DNA of 64,000 nt from Sphingobacterium sp. FBM7-1 (lineage in GTDB: Bacteria; Bacteroidota; Bacteroidia; Sphingobacteriales; Sphingobacteriaceae): positions 744,001 to 808,000 of the forward strand of contig NZ_JAJEWJ010000001.1 in assembly GCF_020687765.1 (NCBI RefSeq). Direction: 5' to 3'. Made by a program: the position numbers and the translations under genes. The notes under the pieces were generated by a model. It searched no databases. It had not been told where the DNA came from and worked only from the letters and a program-made list of their open reading frames with translations. Position 1 is the stretch's first letter. Each line of letters opens with the position of its first letter. Below are positions 45,769 to 53,830 of the stretch, piece after piece.

Positions 45769-46872
45769 ATGATGACAGAAGAATTAGCTCGCCTTTCACA
45801 AAGTATGCCTGTATGGCTATGGAATATCATCCTCATTTTATTTTCCATCTTCACGGGTATTCTCATCAAAATGATCCTGTTACCCCTTGTACGTAAAGAA
45901 GCTATTGCCCAATCCTCCTATTCCTTTTTTCGATCGTTTATTCGCCATTTCAATAAAATACTAGGCCTTTTTATTCCGCTGATCGTTTTTAGCAGCCTTC
46001 TTCCCTTTTCCCGGTTTAATCCTGCTACCCTTACGGTGGTAAGTAAGATCGTCGAGATCCTATTAATAGCTTCCTTCGCAATTTTATTAGTACGTACCGT
46101 GAGGATGTTTGAAGATTACCTGTATCACCGCTTTGACGTAAACAAAGAAAACAACTTACGAGAACGAAAAATAAGAACCCAGATCGTGTTCATACGTAAA
46201 CTGATCAATACCATCATTATCATCGTGGCTATTGCCATTGCCCTCCTAAGTTTCGAAAGTATGCAAAAAATCGGCGCAGGTTTACTGACCGGAGTCGGGG
46301 TCGGCGGTATCATTATCGGTTTTGCTGCTCAAAAATCGCTCGGAAATCTATTAGCAGGCTTTCAAATTGCCTTTACCCAGCCTCTTCGCATGGACGATGT
46401 GCTTATTGTGGAAGGCGAATGGGGCCGTGTAGAAGAAATCAATTTAACCTATGTAGTCGTTAATATCTGGGACAAACGCCGGCTGGTACTACCCATAAAC
46501 TATTTTATAGAAAAACCTTTCCAAAATTGGACACGAAATACCGCAGAGATTTTAGGTACAGTATTCATTTACGTCGATTTCTCCGTACCTGTACAGCAAC
46601 TGCGCGATAAACTTACCGAACTGCTGACCGGTCATCCGCTATGGGACGGCCAGGTAAACGTCCTGCAGGTAACTGACTTTAAGGAGCGAACCATGGAGAT
46701 ACGATGCCTGATGAGCTGTCGGAACTCCGGCCACGCTTTCGATCTTCGTTGTTATGTACGGGAACAGATGATTGACTATATAAAACATCAATTTCCAGAG
46801 AGCCTGTCTAAAACCCGTGTCTCGCTGGACTCCACTAGCACAGGCCATGTCGACCAACAGCTAAAAATGTAA
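45769..46872 (+). CDS. MscS-family mechanosensitive ion channel
   Basis: Inner-membrane channel that opens on hypo-osmotic stress. Three or four N-terminal transmembrane helices (residues ~15-35, 55-80, 95-115, 145-165) lead to the pore helix GAGLLTGVGVGGIIIGFAAQ and the MscS beta domain (NLLAGFQIAFTQPLRMDDVL, EGEWGRVEEINLTYVVV, LPINYFIEKPFQNWTR). The C-terminal mixed domain follows. 367 aa is larger than E. coli MscS (286) owing to an extra N-terminal helix. ATG ATG at 45769; a start at the second Met is equally possible. Confidence 0.9.
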   Translation: MMTEELARLSQSMPVWLWNIILILFSIFTGILIKMILLPLVRKEAIAQSSYSFFRSFIRHFNKILGLFIPLIVFSSLLPFSRFNPATLTVVSKIVEILLIASFAILLVRTVRMFEDYLYHRFDVNKENNLRERKIRTQIVFIRKLINTIIIIVAIAIALLSFESMQKIGAGLLTGVGVGGIIIGFAAQKSLGNLLAGFQIAFTQPLRMDDVLIVEGEWGRVEEINLTYVVVNIWDKRRLVLPINYFIEKPFQNWTRNTAEILGTVFIYVDFSVPVQQLRDKLTELLTGHPLWDGQVNVLQVTDFKERTMEIRCLMSCRNSGHAFDLRCYVREQMIDYIKHQFPESLSKTRVSLDSTSTGHVDQQLKM

Positions 46873-46896
46873 CAAAGCAGCCTGAGCGATCCCCTC

Positions 46897-47541
46897 CTAT
46901 TGGGAAATGCGCCAAATCTCGTCGAGCGAAACCACCTTATCTGGCTCCCGAAATGCAAAAAACGATGCCAACATGGCCTTTGCCAGCCTATCCGTTGCGA
47001 TCGGTGCATAACGTTTGAACAGACCTAACGCATTACTAAATTTCAGTAAATGAATGAATATTTTTTCACCCAATCGATCCGAATTAGGACGCTCGATGCC
47101 GCCGGGCTGCACGATCACCAACTGCAGAAAGCCCAACTTCCGTATATTTCGCTCTAGTGTCCCCTTCATTTTATTATAAAAGAACGATGCGTCTTCGTGG
47201 GCGCCTACCGCAGAGAGGAGCACAAAACTCTTCACGCCATTTTCTTTGGCCAGTGAAGCAAACGCCAGCTGATAATCATGATCGACCCGCCATTGTGCCT
47301 CCTTACTTCCCGCCGCCTTGAGCGTAGTACCCAAACAGGAAAATGCCACATCCCCTTGTATGTAATGCTTATAATCTTCTAAATGCTCAAAATCAACCAC
47401 CACCTCCGTCAGCCGCTCCCGTTTTCCGAAAAAAGGCTTGCGGAGTAAAACCAGTACTTCTTCAAATCGAGAATCTTCCAGAAGCTGGCTGACTAACTCT
47501 CGTCCCGTCGCGCCCGACCCACCAATAACCACTGCTTTCAT
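46897..47541 (-). CDS. NAD(P)-binding Rossmann-fold protein (atypical SDR, HTATIP2-like)
   Basis: Short protein of 214 aa with an N-terminal dinucleotide-binding motif KAVVIGGSGATGRELVSQLL, CLGTTLKAAGS, and SFVLLSAVGAHEDASFFYNKMKG (active-site-like YxxxK). This is the atypical short-chain dehydrogenase group related to HTATIP2/NmrA. Enzyme activity not known. I use the ATG at 47541, since 31 codons upstream overlap the end of the transporter gene and do not belong to the family. It lies downstream of the sugar MFS gene on the same strand. Confidence 0.82.
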   Translation of the reverse strand: MKAVVIGGSGATGRELVSQLLEDSRFEEVLVLLRKPFFGKRERLTEVVVDFEHLEDYKHYIQGDVAFSCLGTTLKAAGSKEAQWRVDHDYQLAFASLAKENGVKSFVLLSAVGAHEDASFFYNKMKGTLERNIRKLGFLQLVIVQPGGIERPNSDRLGEKIFIHLLKFSNALGLFKRYAPIATDRLAKAMLASFFAFREPDKVVSLDEIWRISQ

Positions 47542-47584
47542 GATATCTTGATAAATGCTACGTACATACCCAAATATAAGGCTT

Positions 47585-48838
47585 TTAAATAGCTTTATTC
47601 CCCCCAAACTGTACCTTATAAAATTTGGCGCCAAATAAAAATATCACGATATAACAGCCTATCGGCAAGTAATACGCCATTGCAATATCCGTATCTGCTA
47701 CCAATCCCATGAAAAATGGAAATACGGCAGCACCCGCAACCCCCATAGAGATAAACGAAGAAGCCTGCTGCGTATGTCCGCCAAGATTTTTAAGCCCTAA
47801 ACTAAAAATTGTTGGAAACATGATACTAAAGAAGAAATTGACGGACAGTAAGGCCGCAAACGAAATCCAACCCCACCCCTGCGCCACAACAAGACACATC
47901 AATATATTAGCCAACGCAAATATAGCCAACAACTTATTGGCCGCAATGTACCGCATCAAGAAAGTGCCCACAAAACGCCCCAACAACATCATCCCCATAA
48001 AAAGCACTAGATAGCTCCCAGCTTTTTCATCAGAAAAGCCCATTACTTCGTGCCCGTAGTTGATAAAGAATGCCCAAGTTCCCCCTTGTGCCGCGACGTT
48101 AAAAAACTGCGCTATCACGGCCCAAACAAAATGTCGGTGCTGGAAGAGTTTCTTCTCCGGAGCTACATCAATATTAACGGCATCCAGATCAACCTCTTCG
48201 GCAGCTTTATGCGGATCCATTAAGTTTGGAATTTTTATAAACGAAAAACATACCGCAATCAAAATGATCACGGCACCTATTCCTAGGTAAAGATTTTTAA
48301 CAGCATCCAAACCTTCCGTTGGCACATTATAACTTCCCCGAAGTAAAAAATACGTACCCAACGCCGGACCAATCATCGAACCTACAGCATTGAATGCCTG
48401 TGCAAAATTGACTCTCCTGTCGCTACTTCGCTGATCTCCTAAGGCCGCCATAAAAGGGTGAGCTACTGTTTCCAATGTTGCCAAACCACAGCCTAGAACA
48501 AACAACGCAATCCTAAAAAAACTAAATGATTGCGCCTCGGCCGCCGGTATAAAAAGAAACGATCCCGCAGCAAATAAGATAAGACCTAAAAGCACCCCAT
48601 ATTTATAACCAAATTTTTTCATAAACATCCCAGCAGGGATACTCATAATAAAATAAGCACCAAATATAGAGAACTGCACAAGTCCCGAATCCGCTTTCGA
48701 GACATTTAAAACCGTTTGAAAATGCTTGTTCAACACGTCGCCCATCGTAATGGCAATGCCCCAAAACATGAATAAAGACGTCACGAACACGAGCGTGAGC
48801 ATATACTTTTTCTCGGTAAACGATATTTTCGCTTTCAT
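47585..48838 (-). CDS. Sugar MFS transporter, FucP (fucose permease) type
   Basis: Twelve-helix major facilitator of the fucose:proton symporter family; imports hexoses. Family marks: VTSLFMFWGIAITMGDVLNKHFQ (first helix), GAYFIMSIPAGMFMKKFGYK, the LFVLGCGLATLETVAHPFMAALG helix, and NFAQAFNAVGSMIGP. 417 aa is typical. Bacteroidota relatives import glucose, galactose, fucose or other sugars, so the substrate is not fixed by sequence. A perfect CG-centred palindrome about 105 bases upstream may be an operator. Confidence 0.87.
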   Translation of the reverse strand: MKAKISFTEKKYMLTLVFVTSLFMFWGIAITMGDVLNKHFQTVLNVSKADSGLVQFSIFGAYFIMSIPAGMFMKKFGYKYGVLLGLILFAAGSFLFIPAAEAQSFSFFRIALFVLGCGLATLETVAHPFMAALGDQRSSDRRVNFAQAFNAVGSMIGPALGTYFLLRGSYNVPTEGLDAVKNLYLGIGAVIILIAVCFSFIKIPNLMDPHKAAEEVDLDAVNIDVAPEKKLFQHRHFVWAVIAQFFNVAAQGGTWAFFINYGHEVMGFSDEKAGSYLVLFMGMMLLGRFVGTFLMRYIAANKLLAIFALANILMCLVVAQGWGWISFAALLSVNFFFSIMFPTIFSLGLKNLGGHTQQASSFISMGVAGAAVFPFFMGLVADTDIAMAYYLPIGCYIVIFLFGAKFYKVQFGGNKAI

Positions 48839-48912
48839 TAATTATTTGTCGGTTTATAGAACGGTTCATTCCGTCGATGATAGTTTTTGGTTGTTTAATG
48901 TTCACAATGGTA

Positions 48913-48955
48913 TTCGCGAAAAAAAACGCTTTACAATTATATAAAACGTTTTCGC
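48913..48955. promoter_or_regulatory. Palindromes upstream of the sugar transporter (candidate operator)
   Basis: AAAACGTTTT (48943-48952) is a perfect 10-base palindrome with central CG, as in LacI/GalR-type operators. TTCGCGAA (48913-48920) is a second perfect palindrome, and GCGAAAA (48916-48922) is the inverse complement of TTTTCGC (48949-48955). No LacI-family gene is nearby. The rest of the 48839-49131 gap holds nothing recognised apart from the promoter of the next gene. Confidence 0.4.
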
Positions 48956-49119
48956 AAAATCAAACAAGTGTTTAGATCAATTCGTAAAATCCCCCTACCA
49001 TTCGGCTTGGCGCACGATACATTGCCGGTATTTTACTCCCCCTTCTACCCGGCGGTAAAATTGTCGAATAAAATCCATAGCGCAAGGAGTTCTTGACCTT
49101 GCATTTGGTACGATTTCCT

Positions 49120-49127
49120 TATCTTTA
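49120..49127 (+). promoter_or_regulatory. Near-consensus -7 element abutting the DUF1456 start
   Basis: TATCTTTA, one mismatch from TAnnTTTG, ends four bases before the ATG at 49132, the same spacing seen before the HAD and ABC-F genes. Confidence 0.4.
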
Positions 49128-49131
49128 CGGC

Positions 49132-49371
49132 ATGAGTAACAATGATATCATGAAAAAGCTCCGCGTAGCTTTAAAATTTACGGACGACGACATCATTAAA
49201 GTGTTATCACTCGTGGATTTCCGGATTTCAAAAACGGAGTTGGGCGCAATATTCCGCAAAGACGACCACCCTAATTTTAAGCCCTGCGGCGACCAAATAC
49301 TCCGAAATTTTCTTAATGGCCTAATTATTTATAAACGCGGCCAACGGCCGGACAATCGCTCGAAGACGTAG
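49132..49371 (+). CDS. DUF1456 (YehS-like) protein, single repeat
   Basis: A 79-residue protein matching one unit of DUF1456: MSNNDIMKKLRVALKFTDDD, IKVLSLVDFRISKTELGAIF, then FKPCGDQILRNFLNGLI. YehS of E. coli (about 156 aa) has two such units, so this copy is half-length. The frame extends 13 codons upstream, but the conserved start is at 49132. Function unknown. It ends eight bases before the convergent oxidoreductase gene. Confidence 0.72.
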   Translation: MSNNDIMKKLRVALKFTDDDIIKVLSLVDFRISKTELGAIFRKDDHPNFKPCGDQILRNFLNGLIIYKRGQRPDNRSKT

Positions 49372-49378
49372 ATCGACC

Positions 49379-50443
49379 TTACCACTGTGCCCGTTCATAC
49401 TGTACCGGCCAGTCTATGTTTACTTTCAATTCATGCGCGGCACGTAGGGGAAAATGCGGATCTCTTAATAATTCGCGGGCAATCATAATCAAATCTGCTT
49501 CTCCATTCACTAAAATAGATTCTGCTTGGACGGCATTGGTAATCAATCCCGCCGTGGAAGTCAGAGCACCTGTCTCCCTTTTTACTTTCGCTGCAAACGG
49601 CGTCTGGTAGGCCGGTCCGACGGCTATCTTTTGATGCGTGACCAGACCACCGCTTGTTACATCCATAACATCCACACCACGAGCTTTTAAAACCGCTGCC
49701 AGCGCAACCGCATCATCTGCAGACCACCCACCGTCCGCCCAATCTGAACCCGGAATTCGTACAAACAAAGGCAATTGTTGCGGCAACACGGTTTGTACCT
49801 CTGCGATCACCTCCAACAATAAACGGATTCTATTTTCAAAACTTCCTCCGTATGCATCCGTACGCTGGTTACTCAACGGAGAAAGAAACTGATGCAGTAA
49901 GTATCCGTGCGATGCGTGAATTTCAATTACCTCGAAACCCGCCTTAACAGCTCTTTCCGTAGCCGATTTGAAATCGGCAATAACTTTCTCGATACCCGTC
50001 TCATCTAAAGCTATCGGATGCGGATAATTATCCGCAAAAGGGATTGCGGTAGGCGCAACCGTCTGCCAACCTCCGTCTTCGGGTTTCACCTCATCACGTC
50101 CCTCCCAAGGCACCATGGTACTCGCTTTTCGGCCGGCATGCGCCAATTGAATACCTGGTACTGCCCCGTGCTGTTTTATAAAGGCATTAATCTGTGCCAG
50201 TTTAATAATATGCTCATCGTTCCACAATCCCAAATCTGCTGGCGAAATCCTCGCCTCGGGCGAGATCCCCGTCGCTTCTGCCACGATCAGTGCGGCACCA
50301 CCTACCGCAAAACCACCTAGATGTACCAAATGCCAGTCGTTCGCAAAGCCATCTACAGCCGTATATTGACACATAGGTGAAACAACAATCCGGTTCTTTA
50401 ACGTAATACCCTTTATCGTGATTGGAGAAAATAATATAGCCAT
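49379..50443 (-). CDS. Old yellow enzyme family NADH:flavin oxidoreductase (YqjM/NamA-like)
   Basis: FMN-dependent ene-reductase of the YqjM class. The TIM barrel begins LFSPITIKGITLKNRIVVSPMCQYTAVDGFANDWHLVHLG (quoted in parts) with the class-specific Cys in SPMCQY, followed by QLAHAGRKAS (substrate His and Arg), FEVIEIHASHGYLLHQFLSP, YGGSFENRIRLLLEV and the phosphate-binding ITNAVQAESIL end. I use the ATG at 50443 (354 aa); 21 upstream codons are not family-like. Physiological substrate unknown. Confidence 0.9.
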   Translation of the reverse strand: MAILFSPITIKGITLKNRIVVSPMCQYTAVDGFANDWHLVHLGGFAVGGAALIVAEATGISPEARISPADLGLWNDEHIIKLAQINAFIKQHGAVPGIQLAHAGRKASTMVPWEGRDEVKPEDGGWQTVAPTAIPFADNYPHPIALDETGIEKVIADFKSATERAVKAGFEVIEIHASHGYLLHQFLSPLSNQRTDAYGGSFENRIRLLLEVIAEVQTVLPQQLPLFVRIPGSDWADGGWSADDAVALAAVLKARGVDVMDVTSGGLVTHQKIAVGPAYQTPFAAKVKRETGALTSTAGLITNAVQAESILVNGEADLIMIARELLRDPHFPLRAAHELKVNIDWPVQYERAQW

Positions 50444-50587
50444 ATCGTTATCTAAATCTAATACAAAAAATTCATCGATTTCCCAATATCCCGAAGTTAC
50501 ACACAACCCTATGCTTTACCAAGTCGAAAAAATTCTTATTTTTAAACATCATAAGTTCGACATCATCAAAAAACACCCACATATACT

Positions 50588-51655
50588 ATGGTTACGGCAC
50601 TCGTTGTTATCGCTATCCTTTTAATTATAGTCAGTGTATTGCCTTTCGTCCAACATCAGCACTGGGTGTTTCGTGTGGCAGAATTTATTAAAATCCAGCT
50701 ACTTTTTCTACAACTTTTCGTTTTCGGTCTTACACTGATCTACGTGCAGGGGCATCCTTGGCTTTGGGGTGTACAAGCCGTTCAGTTTGCTTTGATCGTA
50801 TATCACATATACATCCTTATGCGGTATACAAAGTTTTGGAGGCAGCAACATGTCAAAAAAACAAGCGCTAGTTCTGGAAGTGTAAAAATCGTTTCCTGCA
50901 ATATTTATCAATACAATACCGAATACCAGCGTTTTATTTCACTTATCCGCCGTGAGCATCCGGATATTTTCGTTACCATGGAGAGCAATGCTGATTGGGA
51001 GCAAGCTATGCGCTGTTTAGAGAAAGATTATCCATTCCAGGAAAAGGTCACACTCGAAAACACCTATGGCATGCATTTTTACACCAAATTAAAAGTTCAT
51101 CGTCTCCAAACCCATTATTTCGTGGCAGATGATATCCCAAGCATAGAAGCCGAGCTCGAAACTCGGGACGGCCAACGATTCGCATTCTTCGCTGTGCACC
51201 CTCCTCCCCCTAGTCCGACCGAAGAAGAAAATTCTAAAGAAAGAGACGGAGACTTACTTTCCGTGGCCAAAAAAGTCCGAAAGCTTCGTTTACCTGTACT
51301 GGTTACAGGTGATTTTAATAATGTAGCTTGGGCAAAATCCTCCATTCTATTTAAGAAAACCAGCGAGCTGATTGATGCACGTATCGGTCGCGGCATATTA
51401 TCTACCTTTCACGCCAAATATTGGTTTTTTAGGGTACCCTTAGATCTTTTATTCCATAGTACAACCATCTTTATTGACAAACTATTCATTTATCCATCAG
51501 TCGGATCCGATCATTTCCCTATAGGTTGCACCTTCCACATCGAACCCCGATCAAAAGAGCAGGAAGAAGACGTCAAACATCTAGAAAACGGCGAGATGCA
51601 GGAAGTGAATGAACTTATTGAAGAAGGGAAAGTGGAAGAGAGCGATAATCGATAG
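50588..51655 (+). CDS. Membrane-anchored endonuclease/exonuclease/phosphatase family protein
   Basis: Three hydrophobic helices (about residues 3-20, 36-53, 60-80) are followed by an EEP-fold domain: VKIVSCNIYQYN (start of the fold, Asn ligand), DIFVTMESNADW (metal Glu), FFAVHPPPP, PVLVTGDFNNVAW (catalytic Asp and Asn) and VGSDHFPIGCTF (terminal Asp-His). All the usual metal and catalytic residues are present. The tail after residue 320 is Glu-rich. Related proteins hydrolyse phosphodiesters or phospholipids at the cell envelope; the substrate is unknown. The tandem repeat array begins 46 bases after its stop. Confidence 0.85.
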   Translation: MVTALVVIAILLIIVSVLPFVQHQHWVFRVAEFIKIQLLFLQLFVFGLTLIYVQGHPWLWGVQAVQFALIVYHIYILMRYTKFWRQQHVKKTSASSGSVKIVSCNIYQYNTEYQRFISLIRREHPDIFVTMESNADWEQAMRCLEKDYPFQEKVTLENTYGMHFYTKLKVHRLQTHYFVADDIPSIEAELETRDGQRFAFFAVHPPPPSPTEEENSKERDGDLLSVAKKVRKLRLPVLVTGDFNNVAWAKSSILFKKTSELIDARIGRGILSTFHAKYWFFRVPLDLLFHSTTIFIDKLFIYPSVGSDHFPIGCTFHIEPRSKEQEEDVKHLENGEMQEVNELIEEGKVEESDNR

Positions 51656-51701
51656 TATTAAAACACCTTTACACACTTCGTGGGATGATACCCTGCTAGA
51701 A

Positions 51702-52213
51702 GTGATCACTAATAGCCCGGCGGTGATCACTTTTGCCTGTTAAGTGACCACAATTAGTCTGACAGTGAACACCTTTGCAACGTAAGTGATCACAAATAGT
51801 CCAACAGTGAACACATCCGCAGCGTAAGTGATCACAATTAGTCCAGCAGTGAACACACCTGCAGCGTAAGTGATCGCAATTAGTCCAGCAGTGAACACAT
51901 CTGCAGCGTAAGTGATCACAATTAGTCCAGCAGTGAACACATCTGCAGCGTAAGTGATCACAATTAGTCCAGCAGTGAACACATCTGCAGCATAAGTGAT
52001 CACAATTAGTCCAGCAGTGAACACATCTGCAGCGTAAGTGATCACAATTAGTCCAGCAGTGAACACATCTGCAGCATAAGTGATCACAATTAGTCCAGCA
52101 GTGAACACATCTGCAGCGTAAGTGATCACAATTAGTCCAGCAGTGAACACATCTGCAGCATAAGTGATCACAATTAGTCCAGCAGTGAACACATCTGCAG
52201 CATAAGTGATCAC
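51702..52213. repeat. 42-bp tandem array built of 21-bp half-units with phased GTGANCAC sites
   Basis: Twelve contiguous 42-bp units (51702-52205) plus a partial one. Each unit starts GTGATCACAATTAGTCCAGC and its second half starts GTGAACACATCTGCAGCGTA, so the 8-mer GTGANCAC recurs every 21 bases from 51702 to 52206: 25 sites, of which only 51870 (GTGATCGC) departs. The leftmost unit is most diverged and has GTGATCAC in both halves; units become nearly identical to the right. Units with GCGTAA and GCATAA ends alternate, an 84-bp higher order. There are no spacers, so this is not CRISPR. It lies between the EEP gene and a pectinesterase pseudogene; the rest of 51656-52300 holds nothing recognised. 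Confidence 0.9.
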
Positions 52214-52300
52214 TGACAGGAAACTTTCTGACCGATTCTAATCTGTAACAGAATGAGTTAGATATTTGCATCTTCGTTTCCAAATAACAAAACGACCGTT

Positions 52301-53250
52301 ATGATTATAAACAAATCTTTTCAAAATTTCACCCTGTTGGTAATTTTTCAAATTAGTACCACATTCTTCTATACAGCCGCCGGGCAGACTGTCACGACAA
52401 ACCCAATTTTGATGCAGCCCGCGCATTTGAAAACGGAGGTAAATCCAGACACCCGCTTAATATTAACCTTCCCCGACAACTTTAAGCTGCATAATGAAGG
52501 GCAGATAAGAATATACGACGCTACGACCGACCCGATCCGGCACTTTCGGGAGGAAGCCATAGTTTACGGGCGGTATTAGCAGCCGATCATTCGAACAATA
52601 TTCATATCGCTAATTTGACTTTACGCTCGCTAGGGGAAAAACCGGCACAGGCAGAAGCCCTGCTGATCATTGGGGACAAAAATATCGTTAGTCATGTTAA
52701 TATAGAAGGATCTGGAGATGCATTACAAGCCACCGGTAGGATTTATGTAACCGATTCAAAAATACAGGGCTTTGGAGATAACGTATTGGGCTATGGTGCT
52801 GTATTTTTTAACAGTTGCGATTTCGTATCCACTTACGGTCCCCACCTTTGGGTTAGAAATACACAAGCCAATCACGGCAATGTCTTGCTAAACTGTCAGT
52901 TGCGAACGATCGGAGATATTGAAACTACCATCGCCCGGCCGCCTGATAGCAATGGAAAAACTTATCCATTTGTGGAGGCCGTTCTGATCGATTGTAAATT
53001 GGACGGCATCACAGCCGAGGGTTGGGGCAAAGTTGCAGACGTAACTGATCACATCCGTTATTGGGAATTTAACAGTTCCACGTTCGACGGAAAGCCCGTG
53101 GACCTTAGTAAGCGACACCCTGCTTCCCGCCAATTAGACAGGGAAAAAGACGCAGAATTGATTGCAAACTATCGTCGCCCTGAATTTATTCTGAAAGGCT
53201 GGTCACCAAAACTTGAAACCATGTATTTTCAGGCGCCCAACGCGCGGTAA
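52301..53250 (+). pseudogene. Pectinesterase-like gene, inactivated by internal deletion and frameshift
   Basis: Two partial frames make one broken gene. The first (52301-52579) has a signal peptide and the start of an Ig-like domain (NPDTRLILTFPDNFKLHNEG, QIRIYDATTDPI) common at the front of Bacteroidota CE8 proteins, then shifts to nonsense (RHFREEAIVYGRY, stop). In the +1 frame the sequence from about 52535 reads GGSHSLRAVLAADHSNNIHI then ANLTLRSLGEKPAQAEALL and continues to 53250 as the right-handed beta-helix of a pectin methylesterase (GDALQATGRIYVTDSKIQG, GAVFFNSCDFVS). The N-terminal part of the catalytic domain is missing between the frames, near 52527-52540. The protein cannot be made intact. 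Confidence 0.75.
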
Positions 53251-53274
53251 AGCCCGCACTGAAAACCGATTGCA

Positions 53275-53805
53275 CTAAAAATATACTGAACTATTGATCT
53301 TTTTCATCAGTTCCGGGAACGCTTGTCGGAACCAGACGGTATACCGCATGGGTTGCGCTTTAATGGCTACTAGAATTTGGTCGGGTTGCGCCCACTTATA
53401 CGCTTTTACTTCATCCGGGTTGATCACGGGGTTTTCATTCGCACAACCCACAAAAACATAATCCAGTTCGTGTTCGATAAGATTATTTTCTACGCGCTCC
53501 TTATATATAAACGAATAAATCAACTTTAACTGACTCTTTATCCCCATTTCGTAATCGAGCCGCTCTACCGCTGCGGAAGAGACATCCTCTTCCCATTGCG
53601 GATGCGAACAACAGGTATTAGTCCATAGCCCCCCTCCGTGATATTTGTGATCTGCACGCTGCTGCAACAACAGCTCGCCTTTATCATTAAAGATAAACAC
53701 AGAAAATGCACGGTGCAGCTGCCCTTGTTCATGTGCAGCAAGCTTCTCCATAATAGCCAGTGCATTGTCCTTTTCATCGACCAGTACGACGTTATTACGT
53801 TCCAT
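53275..53805 (-). CDS. idi: Isopentenyl-diphosphate delta-isomerase, type I
   Basis: Interconverts IPP and DMAPP, the C5 precursors of carotenoids. The 176-residue Nudix-fold protein shows LHRAFSVFIFNDKGELLLQQ, LWTNTCCSHPQW (catalytic Cys region), AAVERLDYEMGI (Nudix-like metal site Glu residues) and EHELDYVFVG. Length and motifs are complete. It is the last gene of the marR-crtI-crtB-crtZ-crtY-phr-idi set, 25 bases after the photolyase stop, where it would raise isoprenoid supply when pigment is made. Confidence 0.95.
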   Translation of the reverse strand: MERNNVVLVDEKDNALAIMEKLAAHEQGQLHRAFSVFIFNDKGELLLQQRADHKYHGGGLWTNTCCSHPQWEEDVSSAAVERLDYEMGIKSQLKLIYSFIYKERVENNLIEHELDYVFVGCANENPVINPDEVKAYKWAQPDQILVAIKAQPMRYTVWFRQAFPELMKKINSSVYF

Positions 53806-53830
53806 CTTGTTCTAATTTACAGGTTATTGT

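Noticed and set aside
51702-52213. CRISPR array
   Set aside because: Units are contiguous with no unique spacers, no cas genes are nearby, and the 42-bp unit splits into two related 21-bp halves. It is a minisatellite.
51696-52283. Cys/His-rich 195-codon minus-strand frame as a zinc-binding protein gene
   Set aside because: The open frame follows from a repeat length divisible by three; a second minus frame is equally open, there is no promoter or family match. Kept only as a low-level finding.
52615-53250. Independent pectinesterase gene starting at TTG 52615
   Set aside because: The same frame continues upstream with family-like sequence (GGSHSLRAVLAADHSNNIHI), so the TTG is internal and the gene is a broken remnant.
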